Positions 17,894 through 26,570 of a stretch of 64,000 nt of DNA are shown here, piece after piece. Origin of the DNA: Rhodobacteraceae bacterium EL129 (GTDB lineage Bacteria > Pseudomonadota > Alphaproteobacteria > Rhodobacterales > Rhodobacteraceae). How positions within the stretch are numbered: the first letter of the stretch is position 1; each line of letters begins with the position of its first letter. Made by a program: the position numbers and the translations under genes. The notes beneath the pieces were generated by a model. The model worked only from the letters and a program-made list of their open reading frames with translations, was not told the origin of the DNA and made no database searches. Location of the stretch: positions 1,628,996 to 1,692,995 of the forward strand of contig ONZJ01000002.1 of assembly GCA_900313005.1 (NCBI GenBank). The letters are read 5' to 3'.

Positions 17894-18586
17894 ATGATAC
17901 CTCAATTAAAAACCGGCCAATCTCCCGTTCCGTTCTCATCGGACAACCTCAGCATTTCCGCTTTGGTAGTGGATGACAGCACCTTTGACCGCATTAAGAT
18001 CAGACGGCTGTTTTCGGCAACAGGATTGCCGCTATGCCTGAACGAATCTGATACTCTGAAATCGCTCGAATCCGTGCTGGATCAACAGATTTTTGACATC
18101 ATACTGGTCGATTACAGTTTACCTGACAGCACCGAAATTGACGCGCTTAAAGTGGTGCAGGATCATCCGCGCAACTCCAATGCCGCAACCATCATGATCA
18201 CCGGCTATGATCAGTCTGATATTGCAGTCCGGGCTCTGAAAATGGGGTGCACGGATTACATCTCGAAAGGTCAGCTATCAACTGAGCGGCTCAGACAATC
18301 CGTGCTTAGCGCAATCAAGGAAACCGAGATGGCGCGCAACGAGGGGCAGCGCTCCGACAATGAAATCGAAGATTTGACCCGCTCCATCATGACGCAATAT
18401 TCCAAGAGCCTGCAGCCCGAACTGGCCGGGATCGTGCGGGCCTTGTGGATTCTCAAAGCGTCCAAATCAGCTGAGGATCCCAGTGTTTCAAAAGACGTTG
18501 AAAAGATTGAACGCCGCTGTATCTGCCTATGGTCCGAATTGGCCAGGCCTGGCAGATTTTCCGGATCGTCCACGTTAAAGCACTAA
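17894..18586 (+). CDS. Response regulator with receiver domain and unclassified C-terminal region
   Basis: A 230-residue protein. The N-terminal receiver (about residues 20-140) has acidic VVDDST, phospho-acceptor Asp73 (LVDYSLPD), the switch Thr in MITGY and Lys in YISKGQ. It is a clear homologue of the receiver at 12291. The C-terminal 90 residues are helical and unlike any DNA-binding domain I recognise; they carry no visible enzymatic motif. A role in dimerisation or in binding a partner kinase is possible. A perfect CtrA box lies 60 bases upstream. No gene follows in the same direction before the tRNA on the other strand. Confidence 0.82.
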   Translation: MIPQLKTGQSPVPFSSDNLSISALVVDDSTFDRIKIRRLFSATGLPLCLNESDTLKSLESVLDQQIFDIILVDYSLPDSTEIDALKVVQDHPRNSNAATIMITGYDQSDIAVRALKMGCTDYISKGQLSTERLRQSVLSAIKETEMARNEGQRSDNEIEDLTRSIMTQYSKSLQPELAGIVRALWILKASKSAEDPSVSKDVEKIERRCICLWSELARPGRFSGSSTLKH

Positions 18587-18616
18587 TGAGGCCTAGTTTC
18601 TGACATTGTCCACGAA

Positions 18617-18701
18617 TGGTGCGGGTGGAGGGACTTGAACCCCCACGCCTTGCGGCGCCAGAACCTAAATCTGGTGCGTCTACCAATTTCGCCACACCCG
18701 C
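18617..18701 (-). tRNA. tRNA-Leu (anticodon UAG)
   Basis: On the minus strand the 85-base gene starts GCGGGTG and ends with CACCCGC pairing to it, discriminator A and an encoded CCA. The anticodon stem CCAGA/TCTGG encloses loop TTTAGGT, giving anticodon UAG (reads CUN leucine codons). The long variable arm (GCGCCGCAAGGCGT) and the GGTAGACGC D-loop fit tRNA-Leu. Confidence 0.97.
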
Positions 18702-18850
18702 GTCCGGCACGGTCTAGCAAAGGGAATTGCAGGATGCGAGAGCAAAAAGTGACCTTTTTAAGTCCAATGAAACAAAAAAAGGCACGACATTTACCGATTC
18801 TTGCCATAATCTATTGAAAATACTGAGGCAGTGTTAAAGCGAGAAACGCC

Positions 18851-19360
18851 ATGAAACCGAAAACGGTCGGGCGTGTCGGTGGTCAAGAGGCCACAGATAC
18901 CCCATACGATTCAGCAGGTCTGCAAGCAGACAGCTATATTCTGACTCTCGAAGGTGAAAAGCCGGTGAGCGACGTTTGCGCAGGCGACCGCGTGATCACC
19001 CGCGACAGCGGTGTGGCCAGGGTGAAATCTGTGCGCAGCCATAAGATCACCATACAAGCCATACGCATCACTGCAGGATCATTGGGCCACACCCGCCCTG
19101 AGCGTGACGTGCTGTTGCCCGCAGGCCAGCCTGTGCTGATCCGCGACTGGCGCGCCAAGGCGATGTTCAGCTCGGTGGGGGCTGCGATGGTTGAGGCGCA
19201 CAAACTCGTGGATGGTGAGTTTATCACCCATGAAGGTACTTGCGAGATGACCCTCTATGAGCTGGATTTTGATCACCCGCATATTCTCTATGTAGATGGG
19301 CTGGAGATGGCCAGCGATGCCACGGCCTATCTCAATGCGCAGGCCGATCAGGCGGCCTGA
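18851..19360 (+). CDS. Hint-domain protein lacking the catalytic Cys
   Basis: A 169-residue protein with a Hint_2-type fold (YILTLEGEKPVSDVCAGDRV, then VLLPAGQPVLIRDWRA). Hint domains of inteins and hedgehog-like proteins begin with a Cys that starts autoprocessing; here the aligned stretch before SYILT reads GLQAD, with no Cys or Ser at that position. The C-terminal His-Asn splice junction is also not seen. It is therefore probably not self-splicing and may serve as a structural or binding domain. No signal peptide is visible. It stands alone between the tRNA and a terminator. Confidence 0.8.
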   Translation: MKPKTVGRVGGQEATDTPYDSAGLQADSYILTLEGEKPVSDVCAGDRVITRDSGVARVKSVRSHKITIQAIRITAGSLGHTRPERDVLLPAGQPVLIRDWRAKAMFSSVGAAMVEAHKLVDGEFITHEGTCEMTLYELDFDHPHILYVDGLEMASDATAYLNAQADQAA

Positions 19361-19385
19361 GACGCATCCCCTGATCAAAACCATC

Positions 19386-19412
19386 AGCCCCGGTATCTGC
19401 GCCGGGGCTTTT
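19386..19412. terminator. Terminator between the convergent Hint and nnr genes
   Basis: AGCCCCGG pairs with CCGGGGCT around an eight-base loop and is followed by a short T-run (TTTT). It can serve the Hint gene on the plus strand. Confidence 0.75.
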
Positions 19413-19417
19413 CCGTA

Positions 19418-21037
19418 TCAGAGATCTAAGCTGCGAAACACCTTCGGCAGTTCCTCGGGCAGGTCCTCGGCGATCAAACCCGGGCCAAAGCTGAGCGCGC
19501 ATTCTACATGCAACCACGCGGCCGTCTCGGCCGCTTGCATCGGAGCAAACCCGCGTGCCAGCAACCCGGTGATGAAGCCGGCCAGAACATCGCCAGATCC
19601 GGCGGTGGCCAACCATGGGGCGGCACGATCATACTGCGCGGAATTGATGGAACACCGCCCATCTGGATCGGCGATGACTGTGTCGGGCCCTTTGAACAGA
19701 ACAACGCACCCTACCCGCTTGGCCGCCTCATGGGTGGCATCGACTTTGGAATAGGCCGGGCCTTTGGTCGGCACCGCATTCAGTTTCTCTGCAATATCCG
19801 GAAACAGCCGCGCAAATTCACCGCCATGCGGGGTGAGTAAGCAGTCTTTGTGAAGCATGTCGAATAGGGTCTCAGGGGCATCCGCGTAGGCCGAGAGCGC
19901 ATCCGCGTCCAGCACCACCTTGCGCCCCGAAGCAAGCGCCACCGGCACCAAATCCTTCGCCCGATCAGGGCCCAATCCGGGGCCAAGGCACAACGCGTTG
20001 ATCCGTTCATCTTCCAGAACTGTGGCCAAGCCCCCGGCCCCTTCCACCCGCGTGAGCATCAAAGATGTGATCTGACTGGCAACTTCCATCTGTGCAGATG
20101 GCGGCACGCCCAATGTCACAAGCCCTGCCCCGATCCTGAGCGCGCCGCGCGCCGCTAACCGTGCTGCACCGGTTTTGCCCGCCCCGCCAGAGAGGATGAA
20201 AGCGTGGCCGTGGGAATATTTGTGATTGCCTTCTCTCTTTCCCCAAACGTCTAAAAATTCCGGACAAATCAAGCGAGATACGTCAAAAGGCTCTATCTCC
20301 GAAACCAAACTAGAAGCACGGCTAAAAAGCCGATTTGTGCTCAACCTGCGATTTCGTCCACACAACCCTATGTCTTTCACAATAAGTTTACCACAAAGCT
20401 TAGGACCGTCTGACAAGAAGTGTCCTTGCTTGGCGCAATCAAAAGCAACGGTCAGGCGTGCAAAGCCAATACTCTTGGGGCCAAAAGCCCACCCCATGTT
20501 GCCAACTACTCTGCCGCTATCCATGCACAGGCCAGATGGTGCATCGATGCACACCAGACGATCCCTGAAATTATCTCCGTTCCGCCCTCCAAGATGAGTG
20601 ATGACATCACGTGCTGCACCTTCAAGCGGACGCGTGAGTCCCGTTCCAAAAAGCGCATCGACATACAAAGCATGAGGTAATTCGCGAAGCGCTTTTTCAG
20701 TAAGCTCCTCGACCGGATTGTCAGCCACCCAGATTTCATAATTGATACGAGCGTCCGGCGGGAGTTTCTCTGGATCATCGCAAAGAAATACTTTCACCGC
20801 CCAACCTTTTCCTGCAAGCAATCTCGCCAAGACAAAGCCGTCCCCGCCGTTATTTCCGGGACCACAAAGGACCGCCACACTCTGCGGTGCTTTTGCGTAT
20901 TCCGGCCATTCTTCGAACACCGCTTCTACCACGCCGCGTCCGGCGCGTTCCATCAGTTCAAGACCTGTCGCGTCACCCGACTCAATCGCCGCTTGTTCAA
21001 TAGCGCGCATCTGGGCGGCGGTGAGTAATTCGGTCAT
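19418..21037 (-). CDS. nnr: Bifunctional NAD(P)H-hydrate epimerase / ADP-dependent NAD(P)H-hydrate dehydratase
   Basis: This 539-residue enzyme repairs hydrated NADH and NADPH. The N-terminal YjeF_N epimerase domain (about residues 1-220) carries VLCGPGNNGGDGFVLAR and DALFGTGL. The C-terminal ribokinase-like dehydratase domain (about 245-535) carries ALCLGPGLG, VLDADAL, TPHGGEFARLF and GSGDVLAGFITG. Length and domain order match the bacterial fusion proteins. It is transcribed away from glnB; the 172 bases between them hold the NtrC-type sites. The second domain is sometimes split off as NnrD; here it is fused and looks intact. Confidence 0.95.
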   Translation of the reverse strand: MTELLTAAQMRAIEQAAIESGDATGLELMERAGRGVVEAVFEEWPEYAKAPQSVAVLCGPGNNGGDGFVLARLLAGKGWAVKVFLCDDPEKLPPDARINYEIWVADNPVEELTEKALRELPHALYVDALFGTGLTRPLEGAARDVITHLGGRNGDNFRDRLVCIDAPSGLCMDSGRVVGNMGWAFGPKSIGFARLTVAFDCAKQGHFLSDGPKLCGKLIVKDIGLCGRNRRLSTNRLFSRASSLVSEIEPFDVSRLICPEFLDVWGKREGNHKYSHGHAFILSGGAGKTGAARLAARGALRIGAGLVTLGVPPSAQMEVASQITSLMLTRVEGAGGLATVLEDERINALCLGPGLGPDRAKDLVPVALASGRKVVLDADALSAYADAPETLFDMLHKDCLLTPHGGEFARLFPDIAEKLNAVPTKGPAYSKVDATHEAAKRVGCVVLFKGPDTVIADPDGRCSINSAQYDRAAPWLATAGSGDVLAGFITGLLARGFAPMQAAETAAWLHVECALSFGPGLIAEDLPEELPKVFRSLDL

Positions 21038-21062
21038 GGGTCCCTCGCGTGCGATTCAAACT

Positions 21063-21548
<486 letters not shown>

Positions 21549-21587
21549 TTCCCATCAAACTGCCCATCAATCCAAAGGAAGACTGAT

Positions 21588-22994
21588 ATGAGCACCAAGG
21601 ACCTGCTCGCCACCCTCAAGGACGAGGATGTTGAATACGTAGACATCCGCTTCACCGATCCGCGTGGCAAACTGCAACACGTCACGATCGTCGCCGATCT
21701 GGTGGACGAGGATTTCATCGAAGAAGGCTTTATGTTTGATGGATCAAGCATCGCAGGCTGGAAGTCGATTGAAGCCTCGGACATGAAGCTGATGATGGAT
21801 ACAGACAGCGCCTATATCGATCCGTTCTATGCCGAGAAAACGCTGTGCGTGCATTGCTCGGTCGTCGAGCCTGACACGGGCGAGCCATACAACCGTGACC
21901 CGCGTGGCACAGCGCAAAAGGCCGAAGCCTATCTGAAATCCAGCGGCATCGGCGACACGGCCTATATGGGTCCTGAAGCTGAGTTCTTCCTGTTTGATGA
22001 TGTGCGCTTTTCAAACACGATCAACAAGGTGTCTTACGAGGTTGATGCCATGGATGCCTCGTGGAACACAGATACCGAATATGAGATGGGCAATATGGGG
22101 CACCGCCCCGGCCTTAAAGGTGGATACTTCCCTGTGAACCCAACGGATGACGCACAAGACATCCGCTCGGAAATGCTGAGCACGATGAAGCGTCTGGGTA
22201 TGAAAGTGGACAAACACCACCACGAAGTGGCCAGCTGCCAGCACGAGCTGGGCCTGATCTTTGGCACGCTCACCAAGCAAGCGGATGAGCTTCAGAAGTA
22301 CAAATATGTGATCCACAACGTGGCGCAGGCTTATGGCAAGACCGCGACTTTCATGCCCAAGCCAATCTACGGTGACAACGGCACGGGTATGCATGTGAAC
22401 ATGTCGATCTGGAAGGACGGCAAGCCTTTGTTTGCAGGCGACAAATATGCGGACCTCAGCCAGGAAGCCCTGTACTTCATTGGCGGCATTCTGAAACATG
22501 CCAAAACGCTGAACGCCTTCACCAACCCAGCGACCAACAGCTACAAGCGTCTGATCCCTGGATTTGAAGCGCCGGTTTTGCGGGCCTATTCGGCGCGCAA
22601 TCGTTCGGGCTGTGTGCGCATTCCATGGACCGAAAGCCCTAAGGCGAAACGTGTCGAGGCTCGTTTCCCTGATCCGGCGGCTAACCCTTATCTGTGCTTC
22701 GCAGCCCTGCTGATGGCCGGTCTGGACGGAATCAAGAACAAGATCGACCCCGGTGAAGCCATGGATAAAAACCTCTATGATCTGCCCGCGGAAGAGCTGG
22801 AAGGCATCCCAACGGTGTGTGGGTCTTTGCGCGAAGCCATGGAGGCTTTGGCGGCGGATCACGACTTCCTGCTGGCCGGTGACGTGTTCACCAAAGATCA
22901 GATTGATGGCTACATCGACCTGAAAATGGAAGAGATCGAAATGTACGAGCACACGCCTCACCCGGTTGAGTTTGGCATGTATTACAGCTGCTAA
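21588..22994 (+). CDS. glnA: Glutamine synthetase type I
   Basis: This 468-residue enzyme joins ammonia to glutamate with ATP. It forms a dodecamer. The N-terminal beta-grasp and C-terminal catalytic domains are complete, with [11 protein letters not shown], the metal ligands in [10 protein letters not shown], and the [10 protein letters not shown] and NGTGMHVN catalytic motifs. Tyr397 in NLYDLPAEE is the site of adenylylation by GlnE in type I-beta enzymes. It forms the classical glnBA operon with the P-II gene 39 bases upstream and ends at a strong terminator. Confidence 0.98.
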   Translation: MSTKDLLATLKDEDVEYVDIRFTDPRGKLQHVTIVADLVDEDFIEEGFMFDGSSIAGWKSIEASDMKLMMDTDSAYIDPFYAEKTLCVHCSVVEPDTGEPYNRDPRGTAQKAEAYLKSSGIGDTAYMGPEAEFFLFDDVRFSNTINKVSYEVDAMDASWNTDTEYEMGNMGHRPGLKGGYFPVNPTDDAQDIRSEMLSTMKRLGMKVDKHHHEVASCQHELGLIFGTLTKQADELQKYKYVIHNVAQAYGKTATFMPKPIYGDNGTGMHVNMSIWKDGKPLFAGDKYADLSQEALYFIGGILKHAKTLNAFTNPATNSYKRLIPGFEAPVLRAYSARNRSGCVRIPWTESPKAKRVEARFPDPAANPYLCFAALLMAGLDGIKNKIDPGEAMDKNLYDLPAEELEGIPTVCGSLREAMEALAADHDFLLAGDVFTKDQIDGYIDLKMEEIEMYEHTPHPVEFGMYYSC

Positions 22995-23018
22995 ATCACA
23001 GCTTTCGCACGATCTAGA

Positions 23019-23049
23019 AGGGCGCCCAGACATTTGGGCGCCCTCTTTT
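23019..23049 (+). terminator. Rho-independent terminator of glnBA
   Basis: A perfect ten-base stem (AGGGCGCCCA with TGGGCGCCCT), six-base loop and a following CTTTT lie 24 bases after the glnA stop codon. Confidence 0.9.
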
Positions 23050-23195
23050 ATTGGCGAAAGATACACGTAATGAGTTGAATTTATTTTACTTTACCAAACC
23101 CGCCCTTCCGTCTCAATGTTTCCATCTTTGAAACAAACTGATTTCAAATTTGTGAAGTCTTCTCATGGTTGAAAAAACCTTAATGGGACGGGCAC

Positions 23196-24047
23196 ATGAC
23201 GCAGGATAAATCATTTCAGTTTTCGGCTTTGGTGTTTCAAACACCGCGCAAGCTGGACGTGGGGCGGGCGGTACAATCCGTTGCGTCACTTCTTGAAACC
23301 ATCGGCTTACGCCTTGAGAAAATCGAGGCCGTATCAAACACGACGTATCAACTTCTCTGCAGTGGCTACGGCCTGCGCATAACTGAATTGCGCGATGTAA
23401 AGATTGGTCAATTCGAAAAACCCGTAGACAGGCTGTTGGCCGTGCATCTGGTGCGCCGTGTCGGTGACGACCAGCACGAAGTATTTGTCCCTTACGACGC
23501 GACTTTGCTTTGTGTTTTGCACGTTCTGCACAGACAGCTTGGAGCCGATTATGTTCAGTTGAAATCCAAAGATATCTTGTTTGATGCTGTTGAGTTTGCT
23601 GACCACACCAATAATATGGAAACAGTGATCCGCGCCATGCGTGAAGCTGCAAATCTAGAAACCACGCGGGATTTTATGGCAGACCAAGAAGTCTCAGGAA
23701 CAACCCTGCCGGGGCCATTCGAGCCAGCTGAATTGGTTGGAACACCCGACGCGCAACGGACGCTGTTCAGTACAATGCGCGAGACAGCTGAACCACTGGT
23801 CCAAACCTCATCCCGCGATCTAGAGGTAGAATCTCCGCTGTGTCGCCTCTCAGCGTGGTTCATGTCATTCTCAGTGGCCATCTTGTGCTTGCCAGTTGGC
23901 GTTACGCTGATGATTATCAACCTGCTTCGTGGGGAAAACCTACGCCTGTCCTCACAGACAGCCGCCCTGACCGGGACTTTCGTTGCCTTGCAGTCGATGG
24001 GGTCCATGGCTCAGGCCGCGACGGTCATAGGTCAACTTTTGCCTTGA
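23196..24047 (+). CDS. Unknown protein with C-terminal membrane segments (paralogue of the 25181 gene)
   Basis: A 283-residue protein not assigned to a known family. The first about 130 residues look like a small alpha/beta domain (FSALVFQTP, RAVQSVASLLETIG) followed by a linker and a C-terminal hydrophobic part (about 215-283) with probably two membrane helices. The C-terminal pattern RLS...PVG.TLMI...LR matches the protein at 25181 (RLT...PVGASLLV...LR), so the two share architecture and probably ancestry. They flank a lytic transglycosylase, which suggests an envelope role. A weak CtrA-like sequence lies directly before the start. Confidence 0.65.
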   Translation: MTQDKSFQFSALVFQTPRKLDVGRAVQSVASLLETIGLRLEKIEAVSNTTYQLLCSGYGLRITELRDVKIGQFEKPVDRLLAVHLVRRVGDDQHEVFVPYDATLLCVLHVLHRQLGADYVQLKSKDILFDAVEFADHTNNMETVIRAMREAANLETTRDFMADQEVSGTTLPGPFEPAELVGTPDAQRTLFSTMRETAEPLVQTSSRDLEVESPLCRLSAWFMSFSVAILCLPVGVTLMIINLLRGENLRLSSQTAALTGTFVALQSMGSMAQAATVIGQLLP

Positions 24048-24140
24048 TCAGGTCTTAGGCCCTCTTGCCAGAGACACACAGTGCAACCGCCATTTGGTGA
24101 CAAATGGAGGGAAAAAGGAACGGAAATCCTCCCTTTCCAT

Positions 24141-24168
24141 CCGCGATCCGCTTCGGTTAGGATCGCGG
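24141..24168 (+). repeat. Hairpin in the leader of the lytic transglycosylase gene
   Basis: CCGCGATCC pairs perfectly with GGATCGCGG around a ten-base loop. It lies 27 bases before the ATG at 24196 and may be a 5' UTR structure or the 3' end of the previous transcript. A second short inverted repeat (CCATTTG/CAAATGG) is at 24090-24107. Confidence 0.5.
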
Positions 24169-24195
24169 CAACACATTGGTAAGGGAGTATGAGTC

Positions 24196-24999
24196 ATGTC
24201 CATCAAATCCGTTTTTGCGGCCATCACCGCGACCACGTTACTTTGCGCCACCCCTGTCCTGGCAGCGCAATGTGGAAACAACGGGGGTGGGTTTGAAGCC
24301 TGGAAAAACGCCTTCGCTTCGGAAGCCAAACGCGCGGGCGTAGGCAAGCGCGGATTGCAGGCTTTGGCCGGGGCGCGCTATGCGACCAAAACTATTGCGG
24401 CGGACCGTAACCAGAAGAGTTTCAAATACAGCCTGGATAAATTCATGAAGGTGCGCGGTGCGCAAACCATCATTGCACAGGGCCGTAAACGCAAAGCCAA
24501 AAACGCCAACTTCTATGCCGCACTTGAACGCCAATACGGTGTGCCTGCCGGTGTTGTGATTGCCATTCATGGCATGGAAACCGGATTTGGTGGGTTTATG
24601 GGGGACAGCGCGGTTGTCTCGGCCATCACCACCCTGGCGTATGATTGCCGTCGCTCGGATTTCTTTGTGCCACATGCGATTGGCGCGTTGAAGCTGGTGG
24701 ACGAAGGTTCGATCACGGCCGCAACCAAGGGGGCCAAACATGGTGAGCTTGGGCATACGCAATTCCTGCCCGGCAATGCCCGTAAATACGGTGTGGATGC
24801 CAATGGGGATGGGCGCGTGGACTTCTACAACCAATCCGATGCTCTGGCCTCAACTGCGAACTTCCTGCGCCAAAAGGGTTGGCACCCGGGCAAGGGGTAT
24901 CAGGAAGGCCAGCCTAACTTCAAAGTGATAAAACAATGGAATGCGGCCGGGGTGTACCAAAAGGCGATTGCCATTATGGGGGCCAAGATCGACGGCTGA
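24196..24999 (+). CDS. Lytic murein transglycosylase (MltB/SLT_2 type), secreted
   Basis: This 267-residue enzyme cleaves peptidoglycan between MurNAc and GlcNAc to give anhydro ends. It has a signal peptide (about residues 1-21, cleaved after LAA). The catalytic acid is Glu128 in IHGMETGFGGFMGDS, and other SLT_2 motifs follow (ALKLVDEG, GELGHTQFLPGNARKYGVD, DALASTANFLRQKGW). No lipobox is visible, so it is probably periplasmic rather than outer-membrane anchored as MltB is. The ribosome site AAGGGAG is well placed. A hairpin terminator follows. Confidence 0.92.
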   Translation: MSIKSVFAAITATTLLCATPVLAAQCGNNGGGFEAWKNAFASEAKRAGVGKRGLQALAGARYATKTIAADRNQKSFKYSLDKFMKVRGAQTIIAQGRKRKAKNANFYAALERQYGVPAGVVIAIHGMETGFGGFMGDSAVVSAITTLAYDCRRSDFFVPHAIGALKLVDEGSITAATKGAKHGELGHTQFLPGNARKYGVDANGDGRVDFYNQSDALASTANFLRQKGWHPGKGYQEGQPNFKVIKQWNAAGVYQKAIAIMGAKIDG

Positions 25000-25024
25000 T
25001 CCACTCAATTTAAAGAAAATTATC

Positions 25025-25052
25025 AAATCGCCCATGGGTACATGGGCGATTT
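25025..25052. terminator. Hairpin terminator after the lytic transglycosylase
   Basis: A perfect 12-base stem (AAATCGCCCATG with CATGGGCGATTT) with a four-base loop, 25 bases after the stop codon. The T-run is only three bases, so efficiency is uncertain. Confidence 0.7.
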
Positions 25053-25122
25053 TCTGCTCACGTCAAACCACTTAACACCCTAAAGTTGCATAACATTCTG
25101 TTAACTCAATCCCGCCTTACTC

Positions 25123-25137
25123 TTAACAAAGTCTTAA
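25123..25137. promoter_or_regulatory. CtrA-type box upstream of the unknown gene at 25181
   Basis: TTAA-CAAAGTC-TTAA is a perfect match to TTAA-N7-TTAA. It is 43 bases before the ATG at 25181. Two further TTAAC half sites lie within the preceding 60 bases. Confidence 0.65.
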
Positions 25138-25180
25138 GCCCTTATTTAGGACCAAGACCCTGGACGGTAGAGGCACCATC

Positions 25181-25894
25181 ATGACCACGCAGATTTATGG
25201 AACAATTGCCGCATTGGAATTTGCTCGACCCATGCGGCATGGATTTGAAGACATCGTGGAGGAAGTTGATATCTCGTTCCAACCTGTTGGGCTGACACGG
25301 CGTTCGCTGACGAGAGACAGTGAAGATATCGCCATTGTCGAGCGCGACAATCTGCGGGTGCTTCTAGGGTGGCTACCGCCAGCGGATTCATCAGGATCTT
25401 ATTTCCTGCTGCTGGCGGTGGGCCCTTCTCCGCATGGAGACACGGTTACCGTTACACCTGAAACCTGCGGCTTTGTGAAGGATGTGCTGCTGGCGCATCT
25501 GCAAAGTTATCTCAGCTTTGACACAGTGTTTCACGCCGATGCCACGCAACCTGTTTCTTCACAGCTGGTTGATGTTGTCGCCGACATCCTGCTGAATGAT
25601 TTTAACGCGGATGTTGCCAGTAACTACGTTCGCCCAACGAGCCATCACAGCCCGTTTGATAATGTGAACCATGCTACGGATGACATCTGGTCGGCGTTTA
25701 GCCGCCCTCAGAGCGCGCGCCGTAGGCCGGGCGGCCAAGCCATTCAACCCGAAGCAGATATCTCTTTGCCCAAGCGTTTGACCATTTACACGCTGGGGGC
25801 GACGATGCTGATTTACACTCCGCCCGTCGGGGCCAGTCTGCTGGTCTATTCAACCCTGCGCGATATGCTGCCTCAGAACACTCTATCCGTCTGA
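25181..25894 (+). CDS. Unknown protein with C-terminal membrane segment (paralogue of the 23196 gene)
   Basis: A 237-residue protein of unknown family. It has a soluble N-terminal region (about residues 1-135), a polar linker rich in Ser, His and Pro (about 145-190), and a C-terminal hydrophobic segment (about 197-225) containing PPVGASLLVYSTLR. This C-terminal pattern and the overall layout match the protein at 23196. A perfect CtrA box 43 bases upstream predicts cell-cycle or motility-linked expression. An envelope or polar-localisation role is conceivable but not shown. No enzymatic motif is visible. Confidence 0.68.
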   Translation: MTTQIYGTIAALEFARPMRHGFEDIVEEVDISFQPVGLTRRSLTRDSEDIAIVERDNLRVLLGWLPPADSSGSYFLLLAVGPSPHGDTVTVTPETCGFVKDVLLAHLQSYLSFDTVFHADATQPVSSQLVDVVADILLNDFNADVASNYVRPTSHHSPFDNVNHATDDIWSAFSRPQSARRRPGGQAIQPEADISLPKRLTIYTLGATMLIYTPPVGASLLVYSTLRDMLPQNTLSV

Positions 25895-26089
25895 GCCTTG
25901 ACGCATGCCAAGGCGGCACCTATGTCTGACCACTCCAAGGGGTGTCAGGCCCCCGCCGTTCGCATCGGGCGCTGCCCCTAAGGTGAAGTTCTGACGTTTT
26001 GTTGCATCCTTGTTTCTGACCACGGGTCAAAAGCTTGGGACGGCAATGCGAACACCCGTCAGGCACAGCAGACCCCTGAGGACAGAACC

Positions 26090-26524
26090 ATGACGACACT
26101 TACATTGCCTTCGCGCGATGCGCTTAAGGAACAAGCAAAACGTTTACGCGCCACTCTAGCCGAAACCGGAACATCCCTGCCCCATGCCGCGGCGCTTGAG
26201 ACTGTGGCCAAGCAATGGGGATTCCGCGACTGGAACACATTGAGTGCTACAACCCAAAGCCAGTCTGCGCCGGTCTGGCAGGTAGGCCAAAAGGTTAGCG
26301 GGCGTTATCTGGGACATCGCTTTACCGCAAAGATCAAAACGGTAAGCCAGTGGGGCGACAGCCACACGCGGCTGACATTGGTCTTTGATCAACCAGTGGA
26401 CGTTATAGCGTCAGACCGCTTCACAGGGTTGCGGCGGCAGGTTAGCGCGACAGTCAATGCTCAGGGTCGAACCCTTGAGAAAACATCAGATGGTCAACCA
26501 CATCTGATCCTTGACCTAAGCTGA
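26090..26524 (+). CDS. Glyoxalase-superfamily-related small protein
   Basis: A 144-residue protein. The N-terminal 55 residues (LKEQAKRLRATLAETG, then KQWGFRDWNTLSA) resemble the short domain that occurs at the start of many glyoxalase-superfamily-labelled proteins of plasmid and chromosomal origin. The C-terminal 85 residues form a beta-rich module (VGQKVSGRYLGHRFTAKIKT) with no metal-binding residues in a VOC-like order. An enzymatic role is therefore doubtful. It is transcribed alone and ends at a strong hairpin shared with the convergent DUF6314 gene. Confidence 0.6.
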   Translation: MTTLTLPSRDALKEQAKRLRATLAETGTSLPHAAALETVAKQWGFRDWNTLSATTQSQSAPVWQVGQKVSGRYLGHRFTAKIKTVSQWGDSHTRLTLVFDQPVDVIASDRFTGLRRQVSATVNAQGRTLEKTSDGQPHLILDLS

Positions 26525-26535
26525 GATATGGCCTC

Positions 26536-26570
26536 GATCCTGCCCGCCGCCTTCCAGGGCGGGCAGGATC
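26536..26570. terminator. Strong hairpin between convergent genes
   Basis: A perfect 13-base stem (GATCCTGCCCGCC with GGCGGGCAGGATC) around a nine-base loop lies between the two convergent stop codons and includes the first bases of the DUF6314 stop. There is no T-run on either strand, so it may be a bidirectional transcript end formed by the hairpin alone. Confidence 0.6.

Noticed and set aside
22011..23066. Long minus-strand ORF of 351 codons opposite glnA
   Set aside because: It is antisense to the well-supported glnA and its His/Val/Arg-rich translation has no recognisable motif.
23169..23183. TTGA-AAAAACC-TTAA before the unknown gene at 23196 as a CtrA box
   Set aside because: One mismatch and it ends 12 bases before the ATG, overlapping the ribosome-binding region, a poor place for an activator site.
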